DNA of 64,000 nucleotides from Polytrichum commune (taxonomy: Eukaryota; Streptophyta; Polytrichopsida; Polytrichales; Polytrichaceae). Below, one piece after another: positions 12,770-24,030 of the stretch (its first letter is position 1; each line of letters opens with the position of its first letter). The translations under genes were made by a program, and so were the position numbers. Where the stretch lies: the NCBI GenBank assembly GCA_950295325.1, contig OX485807.1:50954796-51018795 (forward strand). The letters are read 5' to 3'. The notes under the pieces were generated by a model. That model was not told where the DNA came from and searched no databases. It saw only the letters and a list, made by a program, of their open reading frames with translations.

Positions 12770-13048
12770 TGCTTGCATGTATAGCAATTACTTTTAGTTC
12801 ATCAACTTCTCGTTACGCACATTTCACATCCTAATTTTTTTGTTATGAAACATTATCATGGATGATTGCAATTTTGATGGAAAATCACAAGTAATTCAAA
12901 GCGAATCTAAAACACCTAAAATTTCTTACAAGGAATGACAAGTAGTGTTTACATATAGTGTTGGCGACACTACACGGAGGGTTTACAATTAGTTTTGAGC
13001 AAGACAAAATAGAATCGGTGACGTGCACTAACTACAATACTTAGTGTA
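12770..13048 (+). repeat. TIR-MITE family copy D (left end degraded)
   Basis: The right half matches copies B and C (TTTACAATTAGTTTTGAG, then ACTACAATACTTAGTGTA at the end). The expected left terminus is not recognisable, so the copy is truncated or diverged. Confidence 0.55.
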
Positions 13049-15326
13049 GTGCTTTTGGACGGGTATTCAAATTTTTGGACAAAATCTTGACGTGTGAGAG
13101 ACACTCACGTGCATGGAAATTGGCTTGAAGTGAGACTTTCAAGATGGGTTAGGATACATACTATATACACCTAGATGGCGGGCTCCATTAAGTCAACAAT
13201 CCCAAATTAATCCTTCTTCAAGCACGGTAGCCCGCCTTCTTGACTCAAACTACATTACCGTGTGGTGTAGAAGTCCTTAACCTCGAAGGACATTGGAGTC
13301 TCAATATAATATACAACCAAACACACACAACATATATGGGCCTTATGAAGTTTATAAATCACATTTCACATATCTGTGGATTTGAAATCCGTGTTTTAAA
13401 CATTGTCATGTGTCAAGGAGAAGCCAAATTTATTAATCATACTTGACATTGATGATCAAAATACAAAGTACGTATTTGCATTCAACATTACTTTGGCTAT
13501 TATTTGATTTTGAATCTTCACTAACATCAGGATATTCGTTGAATTAAAATATGTGCATGCAGGAATGATGCATATTAGATAGGGTCGCTTTTGACAAATT
13601 GGCTTAAAAGGGAAATATGAAACTTAGATACACATTGTTATGCATAAAGAGGCTACTTATCTTTATTTCTTGAATCATTGACACCATGTTAGTAGATTCA
13701 ATGGTACTTTGAGGTATTTTTCCAAGGACCTATAGGCAAATTTAATTAACACCATGCACTTATTTATAGATTTCCTTTGGTTTGTAAATTAAACTATTTA
13801 TCAAAATATTGAAATTTTGACATAAATTGATGTTAATCTATACCGAAATGACAATGGTACATTAACAATACACGCAAATAAGATTGAATGGATCCTAGTC
13901 GCAACGCTGACTTGAATCTCTCATTGACCACCCCAAACTTGCCAACATCTACAGTCAATGATTTATAGTCAATTGAGGCAACTTCTCATCCAATTCAAAG
14001 CCATTCATTGAACCTCACAAAAATTCTTCGTTGCTCCAAATATAACACACCTTACTTTATTAATAAAGATCCAATACTACTTATATTTTCACCTATCATG
14101 TTTTAGATATAATATTGTATGTGTCATTTCATCCAAGCTACAGTAATCCCAAATTTTGTCTAAATTGTTTGCTCTCTTTAATTAAAAGTAACCTATATTT
14201 GACAGTCCCCTCCTTGTGCTTGGAGGTTGACTTTTGGAAGTGCAATGTTGTGGTGGGGTCTTAGACTACCTATTGTTTTTGGATTATCCTTATAATCCAT
14301 CAACATGGTTGTCCCTCAACATGGTCCCACTTTCACTCTACATTAAGTACGAGGGGCTATCAATTGCATTAGTGACTTTATGTAAACCATGGTGTAGCCT
14401 TTGGATGATTTTCGAGAGCCCTTAGATTTTCATGGTCACAATTCTTGGTATGTGTGTAAAGCGGCCTTATTGAATGATTGTAAAGCCCCCCCTCGGTCAT
14501 GATGTTGACTATTGAACCTAGAACAAATAAGAAGTTTTGTACATGTACTCCAATACCTTTTAAACACACGTGCCTTGTTGGTGTTTGTTCTTAGATCCAC
14601 ACCTCACCGCACACCACTCAAATATATGATAGACATACATATTTCCGATAGCCCTTCCAATATATTAATACATAAAGTCCCTTAGAGCCATGAAGTTCCA
14701 CACATGTAGTCGTCGTTTTCTAACGCGACGGGAAAAAAATGTGAAGAATCACACATGTAGCCTTCACATTTGGCGTGATGAGAAAAGTAAGTGAAAAGGG
14801 CACGGGTTTGGGTTCCTTGAAAAGAGCAAGGACATTGTTGTACTCAAGTCTTTATCTCCTAGTTATCAGAAATAGGTCGCCCTATTTTATGCATACATGG
14901 TTGGGAGACAAAATATTTCCTTTGAACATTTACGTCAATTTCAAGACTTCATAACATTATTCCAATCCATAACAATGTTTTGTGGGCCTAACAATTTTTT
15001 TACAGAATATTCCTCACATTAAATATTCTGCAGAATAATATCAGTCCCACATATCATTGTTATGAATATGAATAATGTTATTTTGAAAAAACATTATGTT
15101 TCTTTTTGTTAAACATTTTGATATCAATTTCCAGACCTTTGGAAAACCACTCCAATACATATCACACTTGTATATATCATACATTTCTGGGAAATTGCTT
15201 ACAGGTAATGGAAATGGGTCTGTCCGCTCTGAGATGAGTAACCGAATTAGGCCCGCTTACCTTTATTTCTCCACAATGCAGCTTACGGAGAAGCCCCGAC
15301 CCTTTGATAATGTAACGAAGTAGTCT
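13049..15326. other. AT-rich spacer
   Basis: No gene or sharply bounded element recognised. A block at about 14395-14465 (GCCCTTAGATTTTCATGGTC and onward) faintly resembles 32190-32240, suggesting another old dispersed repeat. Confidence 0.35.
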
Positions 15327-15490
15327 ACGTGTCACCAAAGTGCCACATAACTCCACGATTTCCACGCACCTTCGCGGCATCTTCTCATCTCCACCACTTG
15401 GCACGCGACTGAGGTGGCAACACAACACAACACCGACCAATCCGCGCCTTCCACCTCCGCCGCCTCTCGCCGCCCGCCTTATATATATAA
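15327..15490 (+). promoter_or_regulatory. Core promoter of the CYSTM gene: ABRE-type box and TATA box
   Basis: A TATA box (TATATATATAA) lies at 15480-15490, about 215 bases before the start codon, which leaves a leader of roughly 180 bases. An ACGTGTC motif at 15327-15333, an ABRE-type core bound by bZIP factors in plants, lies about 150 bases upstream of it. The region between is GC-richer than the surrounding spacer. Motif identity is seen; stress or ABA control is inferred. Confidence 0.55.
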
Positions 15491-15706
15491 CTGCTTGCTT
15501 GCATCGCCCCCAATCGATCATATTACGCTTCGTATACTTGCACAAATATTTATCACAGGATTTTGCTTCCCACCGACTCCCCTGTAGCGACGAGATTAGA
15601 GTTTGGTGTTCGTGTACAAATTGCTTGAAGAGAAGCCTGAAATATAGCTGAGATCGATCGACCGATCAGTTGCAAGGAGCCTCAGTGTTAATTTGCTCCG
15701 AGCGAG

Positions 15707-16541
15707 ATGGCAGGAAGGAAGGGTTACGCATACCCGCAACAGGGGTACCCACCTCAAGGTAAGGAAGAAATCTACTCAAGTCTGCTTTTGTATTGGCCGC
15801 CTCAAGTGAGTTTGTGGACTTTGTTGGATTTGAGGGTGGTGGTACTACAGAGATGCGAGAGAGACTCATGTTGGGAAGCGGATTAGAAATTTCTTACCGA
15901 TGGTTGTGGCAATCTGTGGAATTTTGTGCTAGTTTGTTTTGAAATATCGTTGGCGTCGGCCGTGATATGTATATCATTACAAACGAACATCTGCGGTTGA
16001 TTCACGCAACCAAGACCTCAGAGGTCACCAAAGCACGAGCACAGAAAAGAAGCTCATTTTGCAAGAATTTTGAAAGTTACGAGATGCGAGGAGACTCCAG
16101 ATCAGTGCGATTAGGAGGGGGTTAGATGCTTCGTTCTGGTACTTGTGGTAGTTATCACCAGTTTTGTGTGCAGAAGGCTTGTGCTAGTTCCGAATCTAAT
16201 CTTGTTTGGGTTGGAAATTTGGCAGGATATCCTCAGGCGTATTATGGGCAAGGGGCTCCGGTGTACCAACAACGCCCTAGACGTCATAATGGTGGATTTC
16301 TAAGAGGATGGTGAGTCCTTTGTTAACTGTCCATGGTTTTGCCCATGAATTCTTTGCTCTTACTATGTCATAAAACTCATGAAATGAAGTTTGTTGGTGG
16401 TTGTAAGTTTCTTCCACCATTTATGTATCGATGCTCATCAGTTTTGTGTGTGGGTTTTGTGTATGTTGCAGCCTGGCGATGCTTTGCTGTTGCTGTCTAG
16501 TGGACGAATGCTGTTGCGATCCGACGATGTTCATTAACTAG
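15707..16541 (+). CDS. CYSTM-family small cysteine-rich tail-anchored protein (3 exons)
   Basis: Exons at 15707-15758, 16226-16310 and 16472-16541, all with GT-AG junctions in phase, give 68 residues. The N-terminal half is rich in Tyr, Pro, Gln and Gly (YPQQGYPPQ, YPQAYYGQ), the XYPPX type. The C-terminal half is the CYSTM module, GFLRGCLAMLCCCCLVDECC, a short Cys-rich membrane helix, ending CDPTMFIN. CYSTM proteins are small stress-associated proteins of eukaryotes thought to sit in the plasma membrane by this tail and to affect redox or ion tolerance. The exact role is not shown by sequence. The gene is isolated between spacers, and its promoter carries an ABRE-type motif, which fits stress induction. 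A continuous 62-residue ORF beginning at 16126 overlaps exon 2 but uses an intronic start and is not the gene. Confidence 0.88.
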
Positions 16542-16621
16542 ACGGTGGCGTTTTAGATTGAACCTTTTCTTTTGGTTACTTTTGGATAACTACAGTAGAG
16601 GATTAAATGTGATTCAACATC

Positions 16622-16627
16622 AATAAA
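16622..16627 (+). terminator. Poly(A) signal of the CYSTM gene
   Basis: A canonical AATAAA lies 81 bases after the stop codon, a normal position for a plant near-upstream element. Confidence 0.5.
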
Positions 16628-17566
16628 TTGATAGCGTTCTCATCCTTTTGCGAGGTTTTGAGGGCCATGTATGGAAATTTGAGAAATTCAACTTTGAGAG
16701 AACGATAACTATTTTACAAATCACAGGTTCTTATTTTCGAGCATATGCACACTACTAAAAAATCTTGTATACATTCTACTGAACCATATAACTTTTTAAG
16801 GGAGCTGGATATGTCTGAATCTGTAATGCATCTCCTTATGGTAACTGCTTACTGTGGATAACCTTGTCTGCCAAGTTTTGAAAACTAGATACTGTAGAAT
16901 GACATTGAAATTGACCAATGCTTCTAACACTTAAGTCACCAAATCACGATAGTAGAATGTATCTTTTATGTATATATATACATATATTCTAGCACATTGC
17001 ACATGATGTCTTCTTCAGTAAATAGAGACGTGTCCAGGCACAGACCATCTGCATATATTTCTAACTCAGCTTAACAAATAAGCTTGTTGTTTTGAGATAA
17101 GTTCTTCTATTGATTGTAGATAACTTTTCTAACCAAACAAAATAAAATATTCTGAGCTCCTAATTTGCTGCTCAAACATGACTTCCTGTCCAATTATCTA
17201 TCATACTACACCGGCAAACATTCTTGCAATGCCCTGTCACTTGGTGTACGTGTAGGGAAGCAGCACATGCATTTATTCCCTGTCAATGTAAAGGTTTATT
17301 TGAACAATTTCAAAAGGCCTCCCAATTCCCATCAGGAAACTTGTGTTCAATCATGCCCACATATAAGTTTTATTGAGCTTGTGAACTGTCTTTCTCATTC
17401 CTTGCAATGGGCACATTCCAACTTTGCACTGCAAGTAGTGGTGGTAACCTTGCATTTTGCATGTGAATTTCGGTTTCATTCATAAAACAAAGATAAGTAC
17501 AATGTATTGAGAGAAGTTTTATGTTTACGTAACAAATGGTTTGTCGGAGAGCATAAAGGTTATCAA
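16628..17566. other. Spacer
   Basis: AT-rich sequence with a short TATATATATACATATAT run near 16975. No coding region recognised; the open frame at 17165-17485 has no recognisable motifs and codon content like its surroundings. Confidence 0.4.
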
Positions 17567-17655
17567 ATCTTGTCACACTTTTCCATCCATGAAAGCCCAA
17601 TATCATCCATAATTTCTAGATTATGTTCATGAGCTGGTCACTAACAATTAATAGT
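17567..17655 (+). repeat. Dispersed repeat, copy 1 of 3
   Basis: The block with CATCCATGAAAG, ATATCATCCAT and TTATGTTCATGAGCTG is repeated at 21524-21625 and 31389-31515, with the same order of landmarks. Ends and class could not be determined. Confidence 0.55.
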
Positions 17656-17721
17656 CAACTTGAGTAAGTTTGAGGTGAAGGACTAGCCGCACAGTTGGCT
17701 CTTCATCCACTCTCACGTTGC

Positions 17722-18110
17722 TACACCATATATTGTACTTAGTGTCATAAGGTATTATATGTCACTGTGATAATCTTTTTAAAGACACTTCTCAGGAATA
17801 GGTTTACAAGTATTGTCATCCAAACTTACTTTTAGTTCAATCAAATGCCAATTATTAAAAACAAAGTTGGTACATTTTTTGCATCCTAACAATTCTATAA
17901 TGAAATTTAGTCACAGATGATTAAATATGGACGAAAAATCAGTCAGTTACAATAATTGCAACATTATTAATCTATAATGCCCTTTTTTCTACAAGGCATG
18001 ACAAATACTCTTAGGTTTACATTAGTGTTGGTGATTCTACACAGGTGGTTTACAATTAGTATTGAGCAAGACAGATAGAATTCGCGACACTAAATACAAT
18101 ATTTAGTGTA
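17722..18110 (+). repeat. TIR-MITE family copy C
   Basis: A 389-bp element with terminal inverted repeats (TACACCATATATTGTACTTA at the left; the right end is the complement of TACACTAAATATTGTAT). The interior is collinear with copy B. TA abuts CAC at the left and GTG at the right, as in the other copies. Confidence 0.75.
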
Positions 18111-18485
18111 GTTATGTAGATCATAAGCTACCTACGCGATGTGAGTGTTTTGGCACTGTGCTTTTGAAAACTGATAACAAGTTGCCAAGAAACTTGACCT
18201 TGCCGATTTTGGTGTGTGGGTGGTGAAGCAACAATGACGATTGTGAAGTCATTTTGCTGCATGGAAAACCTCAACATTTACGAGGATTGTTGTGCAACCT
18301 ACTTTCATCTACAGAAATGAAGAAGAAACAGAAGCAAATGTTAGCTAATGATATCACCTGGGTCTCCAAATGAGGCTTTTGGTGGGCTTTTGTCATAGAC
18401 AAGAAAAATGTTCTTGGCTTCTAGAAAAGAAAAGAAAAGATAATGCCTGTACTATGTGTACCGGCGTGAATGTGAGCCCGTTAAC

Positions 18486-18544
18486 CCTATATTGATCTCG
18501 GGGATCCGAGATGCAATATTGGGTGTTATTCCTCCTATAGGAGG
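18486..18544 (-). other. Hairpin-forming 3' end of the non-LTR element
   Basis: Two inverted repeats sit at and beyond the stop codon of the minus-strand ORF. One is a hairpin at 18486-18521 with the core CTCGGGGATCCGAG and outer arms CCCTATATTG / CAATATTGGG. The other is a perfect 14-bp palindrome, CCTCCTATAGGAGG, at 18531-18544, overlapping the stop. Structured 3' ends are used by several non-LTR elements for reverse-transcriptase recognition; that role here is inference. Confidence 0.45.
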
Positions 18545-19467
18545 TGGGCTCTGGTGTTGTGCAAAGTTATTTCTACCTTATGGTGGAGGGATAGGGGTTG
18601 GTTGTTGTCAAGTTTTCTTTTATTCAAGACCAGGTATGTAAGGTATTTAATGGCATTTTGGTGTATGTTTTTCATGAGGGTTTTGATGTGAGTTTTGGGG
18701 ATTTTTAGGTTGGTTAATTGTTCAATCGAGTTTTCGTGTATAGCTCCTCTTACTCCGGCGGTGATGATGATGAGGGGGTTGGTTTTCCATCCGTTGGCTT
18801 TTAGTGTGGTAATTAGTGGGTCATATTTGGTGTGTTTGTGTGTGCGGGCTTGCTCTGGGAATCTATCGTGGCAGTAGGTGAATTCGATGAGTTGTACGGT
18901 GTGGTTTGGGGAGGGTAGTATTGGGGGTTGTGTTTGGTTGGGAGCTCCGATAATGCACACTATGTATGGTCTTAATTTGGCTTGACATTGACATGGTCTT
19001 TGCGTACATATACATTGGAGGAGCCAATAGGGGATTATTTGGTCTTGGGGTTGGTTGGGTAGGTTACCCGCATTGGTCAGGGTAAAGAACCGGGTGTTTT
19101 TATTGGCTTGTAAGGTTTGGGCAATGAGGTGGGCTGCTTTATTGTGTCTTGCGATTCGTAGGCCTTTTAAGTATGGGTGTTCGCATGTGGATAATAGGTG
19201 TGGCCATGTGTCCCTATCATTGGTGTGACATAGTGTGCAGTTGGGGTTTTGGTATTTAAGGGGCCAAAATATGTTTTTCCTGTGATTGCCCATGTATTGG
19301 GCGTATCTAAATTTTAGAGTTTGGGTAATTTGTGTGTCGGGTACTTTGTCATTTTTCCAAAGTTGGTTAGAGAGCTTTTGATTGATTTCTTCATTTGCAA
19401 GCCACTTGGCTACGTATGGGAATTTTCGTTTGGCTAGTGTGGCTTCCCGGTTTTCGTGGTCTTTCAT
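18535..19467 (-). CDS. C-terminal part of a non-LTR retrotransposon polyprotein: CCHC zinc knuckle plus restriction-like endonuclease
   Basis: A 310-residue frame on the minus strand. A CCHC knuckle (CTLC, nine residues, H, four residues, C) is at about residues 77-94, followed by a conserved-looking segment LKGLRIARHNKAAHLI. After a Pro-rich linker comes VQLIEFTYCHDRFPEQA, then KYDPLITTLKANGW and an ITAGVRG segment. This order is what is known downstream of the reverse transcriptase in RLE-encoding non-LTR elements (R2-like, Dualen/RandI-like), where the endonuclease nicks the target for primed reverse transcription. No reverse transcriptase is found upstream: a stop codon lies just before the Met, so this is a 5'-truncated copy, normal for such elements. 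The family name is uncertain because only the C-terminus is present. Confidence 0.65.
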   Translation of the reverse strand: MKDHENREATLAKRKFPYVAKWLANEEINQKLSNQLWKNDKVPDTQITQTLKFRYAQYMGNHRKNIFWPLKYQNPNCTLCHTNDRDTWPHLLSTCEHPYLKGLRIARHNKAAHLIAQTLQANKNTRFFTLTNAGNLPNQPQDQIIPYWLLQCICTQRPCQCQAKLRPYIVCIIGAPNQTQPPILPSPNHTVQLIEFTYCHDRFPEQARTHKHTKYDPLITTLKANGWKTNPLIIITAGVRGAIHENSIEQLTNLKIPKTHIKTLMKNIHQNAIKYLTYLVLNKRKLDNNQPLSLHHKVEITLHNTRAHLL

Positions 19468-19539
19468 TTAGAATGTATGTAGGTTGCGGATGGCTACTCT
19501 TGGCTTCTACAAGATCTCTCTCACCAATTTTGTTAGTGG

Positions 19540-19830
19540 AATTTGATCTCCTCCTCAACCTTCGTGCAATGGCCAGGGATTCACACCCACCTCTTTGAGT
19601 TGAGCATGTAGGTTTTTTTTTTTTCTCCAAAATTATTTGACTATGGAATTAGCATCAAAGGTCCCAAATGAAGAACTTATTTGAAATGGATTAACCACAA
19701 ATTTATGGGTTTCATAATTTTATTAGACCTTCTTGATCTTGGTGATGTTGGTGGAGGCCCAACTCAAAGAGGTGGGTATTTGGCCCTGGCCTTGTGCATC
19801 ATTGCCTTTCGCACAACCTCTCTCAAGGAG
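19540..19830. repeat. Imperfect inverted repeat beside the non-LTR fragment
   Basis: A segment around 19563-19605 (ending CACCTCTTTGAGTTGAGC) is matched in inverted form at 19757-19800 (CCAACTCAAAGAGGTGGG, then CCCTGGCC), with weaker pairing further out. Arms of about 65 bases surround a loop of about 150 bases. It overlaps the 5' side of the truncated retroelement. Confidence 0.5.
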
Positions 19831-20336
19831 CAAATCTTAGTATTCTTCCACTATGCACCTTACATTGTGTGACCCTATTGTGGGAATTCCAAGATTTTAT
19901 TTCATGGTCTTAGACAAAGTCAAACTACCCATTCTTTTTCTACTTAATAAGTGATCAGGTAGGCCCTTTCAATTATGTTATTTATTGAACTTACAGTCAT
20001 TAAAATAATTTGAGTACATAGTTGTCCAATCTCATTGTAGCACTTGTCTTTTTGGTGTCCATTGTTCGTGCTTGACTACCACTTGACAAGAGTAATATGG
20101 GTGTCTAATTAAGTGGAGTGGGTCCAAAATACCCCTTAACCATGCTTTTGCACTCATGATTGGACCCAAGCTTGAAAATTTGTTTAAAGGAGGAGTGTTT
20201 TCTTGAGGGGGACCATCGAGATTTGGCATGAAATGAGGATACATTCATTAGCTCCACTTCATTTTTCATACCTTGGACCCATACCCTAGGTATGACTCCA
20301 AAGAAATGGACACTAAAAAAAACATGTGTTTAGCAT

Positions 20337-20590
20337 AGACTAGACTACGTGCTCAAAATATGATCACCATTCTAGGCTCAATAGTCAACATGATTGGGTG
20401 GACTTATATGACTATTTAATGAACGTAATAATCTCACATTGATAATGAATAAGATATTCACATGAGCTCCATAAATTATGTGGAAAGCGATTACAACCCC
20501 GACTTGCGTTTGCTAATTACCTTGTACTAGTTGTGTGTTATTCCATACCCTATGAGAAATGGGCTACTCAAAAAAATTAATTGTCCAAGG
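20337..20590 (+). repeat. Dispersed ~250-bp repeat, copy 2
   Basis: Aligns with 12480-12726 in the same orientation (ACGTGCTCAAA at the start; CCTATGAGAA and an A-rich run at the end). Confidence 0.6.
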
Positions 20591-20749
20591 CCCACCCACC
20601 TTAGAGAACCACGTCACTTACAATAGCACCTATAGCCATTGTGATATACCTTGATTAAGGGGTTTCTTTATTGATTTTGCAAGAAAGAAAGACAAACCAT
20701 ATTGTGCCGTACTTAGCATGTGAGCAGATGATGCTTGGAGTCATACAAC

Positions 20750-21115
20750 TCCAAAGAAAGAAATGAGTTAGACAACCCAAGAAAGAATGATCCTCAAGGG
20801 CTAGACAACTCATGAAGGAATTGTGCACATGAGTTAGACACATCCTGATGGAAGATCTTGGCATTAGAGTTAAACAACTCCAACTAGAAGATATCATGGT
20901 CAAAGTTAGACAATTCCTAGCAAATGAATGTTCTTTATTGGAGCTAGACAATTCTCAATGAATAAATGAAACTAGTTGGAAGTAGACAATTCCAACTAGA
21001 AGAATGAATAAATCAATATAGTTGGATTAAGCTAGTTCCAACTAAAAGAATTAATGAATGAATCAAGTTGGAATTAGACAATTTCAACTAGATGAATGTG
21101 ATTAAGCCAAAACAT
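20750..21115. repeat. Degenerate interspersed motif array (GTTAGACAACTC-like)
   Basis: The motif (A/G)(G/T)TAGACAA(C/T)TC recurs about every 40-60 bases: for example GTTAGACAACCC, GCTAGACAACTC, GTTAGACACATC, GTTAAACAACTC, GTTAGACAATTC, GCTAGACAATTC, AGTAGACAATTCC and ATTAGACAATTTC. Several units are followed by CCAACTAGAAGA. It looks like an old, diverged tandem array. No coding frame fits it. Confidence 0.5.
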
Positions 21116-21523
21116 AAAAGAGTCCTAGTAGAATCAAAGATAGAAATTTGATAAACTTTTACTATATGAGTATTAGAAAGTAAAAGTAGAGACTTTGGCA
21201 TGAGAAGAAGCTTGGGGGAGGAGAGAGAGGATAATTTGGCTTTCTCTTGCTATGGTAGTGTGGTTTGAGTTCATTATTAGGTAATCACAATATCGTTACT
21301 GAGTTGTAAAGCCGTTAGAATGTACAAAGTTTGAAAGTATATAATACTAGTGACTCATGTACATTCATGATCGTATTACTTTTGTTGTAAAAATAAAACG
21401 TGACACCTATGGTACAATGTTGGATCACATGGACCTTTTTTGTGGGATATTGACAACATGTACCCATGAAGTTGCATACCTGATCGCTCATCCAATCTAG
21501 CAGAAGCGTTATCATAACTCGTC

Positions 21524-21625
21524 ACAATCTTACATCCATGAAGACACGATATCATCCATTTTTCCTCATATTATGTCTATGAGCTGATCGATTATGACTG
21601 ATAACCAGTGGATGACTTGCCGCTC
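21524..21625 (+). repeat. Dispersed repeat, copy 2 of 3
   Basis: Shares with 17567-17655 and 31389-31515 the landmarks CATCCATG, GATATCATC, TTATGTCTATGAGCTGATCG and, with the third copy, GATGACTTGC. Confidence 0.55.
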
Positions 21626-24030
21626 CTCTCCCATGGCTCGTCATCCACTCTCCTTTCATTGGTTATTTAGTCCTTAACCACCTACCTACCAACCAACCTA
21701 CCTTTGGCCCAAGGCCTTCACATGCTGCTGATGGCCCAACAACCCCGCCGCTTTTCAATCCTTAAGTTATTTACCTCCGAGGACTGCGAACACTGGCCTC
21801 CTTTCTTGCCCTCCTCCTTCTCCTGAAATTCCATTCCCCGCACAAAACATCTGCAACTTCAAGACCCTGCATCTGTTGCCGAATATTTTGACCAGCAAAT
21901 TTGGTGGGTAGCTCTGATTTAGATACATACACTTTCGCAGATTTCTTAAATACTTGTAGTCATGTCAATTTCCAGCCCCTCTTAATTCACGAATTCATTT
22001 GCAGCTTAATCCATCTTCTCAACTCACATGGCACGGACAACCATTGAAACACGGGATGCAGATCACAGCTTTTGAGCGACCTACTTCTTCAAAGTGAACG
22101 GGCCAACGATTTTCATAATTCAATCTGGCTATCTTTTTTTTTTGGGCTGGTCATCTTAATTGAGCAGCTGTCATGACCCTTCGTCAACTGGGAATCCTTC
22201 ATATGGACAATGTCGAGCATCCGGCAAGCAGTTTAGTTTTTGTACATGTAAAGCTACTTACCCAGCCTTATAGCGTTGCGCAGGATGCAGCATTTGGGAT
22301 TCAGAGATGATGAATTGGACTTTAACACTCAAAATTTAAGCCTTCTGGTCCGAGTGTATGAACGTGGAATTCGGTAGTGTGAAGAGCAATGTGCTCAACA
22401 GTTTTTCAAGCATGGCGAGTTGAAACATTCTTCGTTCTGAAATCCCAACTGGGATGTAGAAGCGATGTTGAAATCAGTCTATTTGTATTTCCATATACAA
22501 TGACGTTGAAGGAGTTATAGCAGGTTTTTGTTTTTCTTGGTAATGTTGGTGTATATATGATCGCAGGGTTTGGGGTTGCAGGGGCTAATTGAGAACACAA
22601 GACAAAGTTGAAGCATGCAGGCCAACCCCGGCAATTGCTTGCCAAGAATTTCATGTCGGACCAATGTCGGAGCAGTTTAATGGACTCTTGGATTAATTCC
22701 AAATTTTGCATATCACACTTGGAATCACAAGTGAGAATGAATACACCTACTTGGCTGATTAGTTTGAAACAGGCAAAGCGACCCATTTGATTGATGCACA
22801 CGAACTATGACCCAGTGGGCGGTGAACATCGGTGCATCTGCAAGGAATCCAATTACAGCAACTTTACAGAACTCGGTCAAGAATCCTAATCCCTTGGCAG
22901 GTCTCGGCCTGAACAACATGGCAAAGAGAACAAAAAGTTTCCTGGTGAGCAACGCTTGCTTGAGATTTCATTACCTAGTGCTTACTCACACAGTGGGAAG
23001 GTGGCCAACTTGAAATGATGACCAACAAGTAATCAATGTATGTGGGGGTGACCTTGTCAAGTTGGTTATTATTATTGAATGATAAGCTTCACTCTGGTTT
23101 TTTTTTAGAATGACAGGCAAGGTCATTCCAAGTTGGTCATCATGAAACGAGGTTCTTTGAATTTGGTCTTACGATGGGCATTTCCAGCTCCACACACAAT
23201 CATGGCCGTCTTGTCGTATTGGGATTTATCTCATCCAATTAGCAAGTACTAATCACTGATACTGTTATCTTAAGTTTCAAGATTGAAGTTGAGGTGAAAA
23301 AGTGATAGGCGGTCAACGTGACTATTGTGAACTTTTTCTTTTTAGACATTCACAAATATTAGGCCTTCTTAACCTTGTGAACAACTGAACTTAGCATGTT
23401 GTTTGTATTTTGAGCACAAAGTTTAATATTATCGTAACACATGTTTTTTTTGTTCTTTCTGAACTTAGCTACATATTGTACCACTCAAACACAAATGTCC
23501 AATTAAGAAGAGGGATGAGGATCACATAGCCCTCATACTTTACTCGCATAAGGAGGCGACGGCCAACTTATTGAAAATGGTAGACCAACATGCAAGTAAT
23601 GTTTGTGCGGCGACCATCTCAAGTTGAGCTATTTCCATTTCGGAGGTGACGGTGAGGTCATTTCAAACGTTTGTCATCATCAAATGAGCTTCTTCAAATT
23701 TTGGGTTTGACCAATTCAACCAAAAGCGAGAACAAACAAAATCCTTCACAACCCAATATTCCTCACCAGATGTTGGAGACTGGCAAGCCCTCTCTTCCTC
23801 CCTCCAATGTGAGTCATACACCTAATAAGTTAGGTGTTCCACAGAATTAATCTATGGACCCTGTTGAAGATTCTCGGAACTAATAATGATATTCGGAGAC
23901 ACAGGACTCACAAAAGGAGGCTACGAATGTCACGTGTGGCCCTCCGCTCCTCCTCGCTCCCTACCCACCACGTTGCAGCCCCCGATTCGATTGTACCTTC
24001 ATCTCCAGAAAGCCTGGATTTAAAACCAAC
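21626..24030. other. Spacer upstream of MEX1
   Basis: Open frames of 60-131 residues at 22406-23013 on both strands overlap one another and show no motif I recognise. Two sequences around 23040-23170 and 23570-23700 share landmarks such as AAGTTGG/AAGTTGA, AGGTCATTCCAAG/GAGGTCATTTCAAA and GTCATCAT, a diverged direct repeat of unknown class. Confidence 0.35.

Noticed and set aside
22406-23013. Overlapping frames of up to 131 residues on both strands
   Set aside because: No recognisable motif, no splice-linked extension and mutual overlap; probably chance frames.
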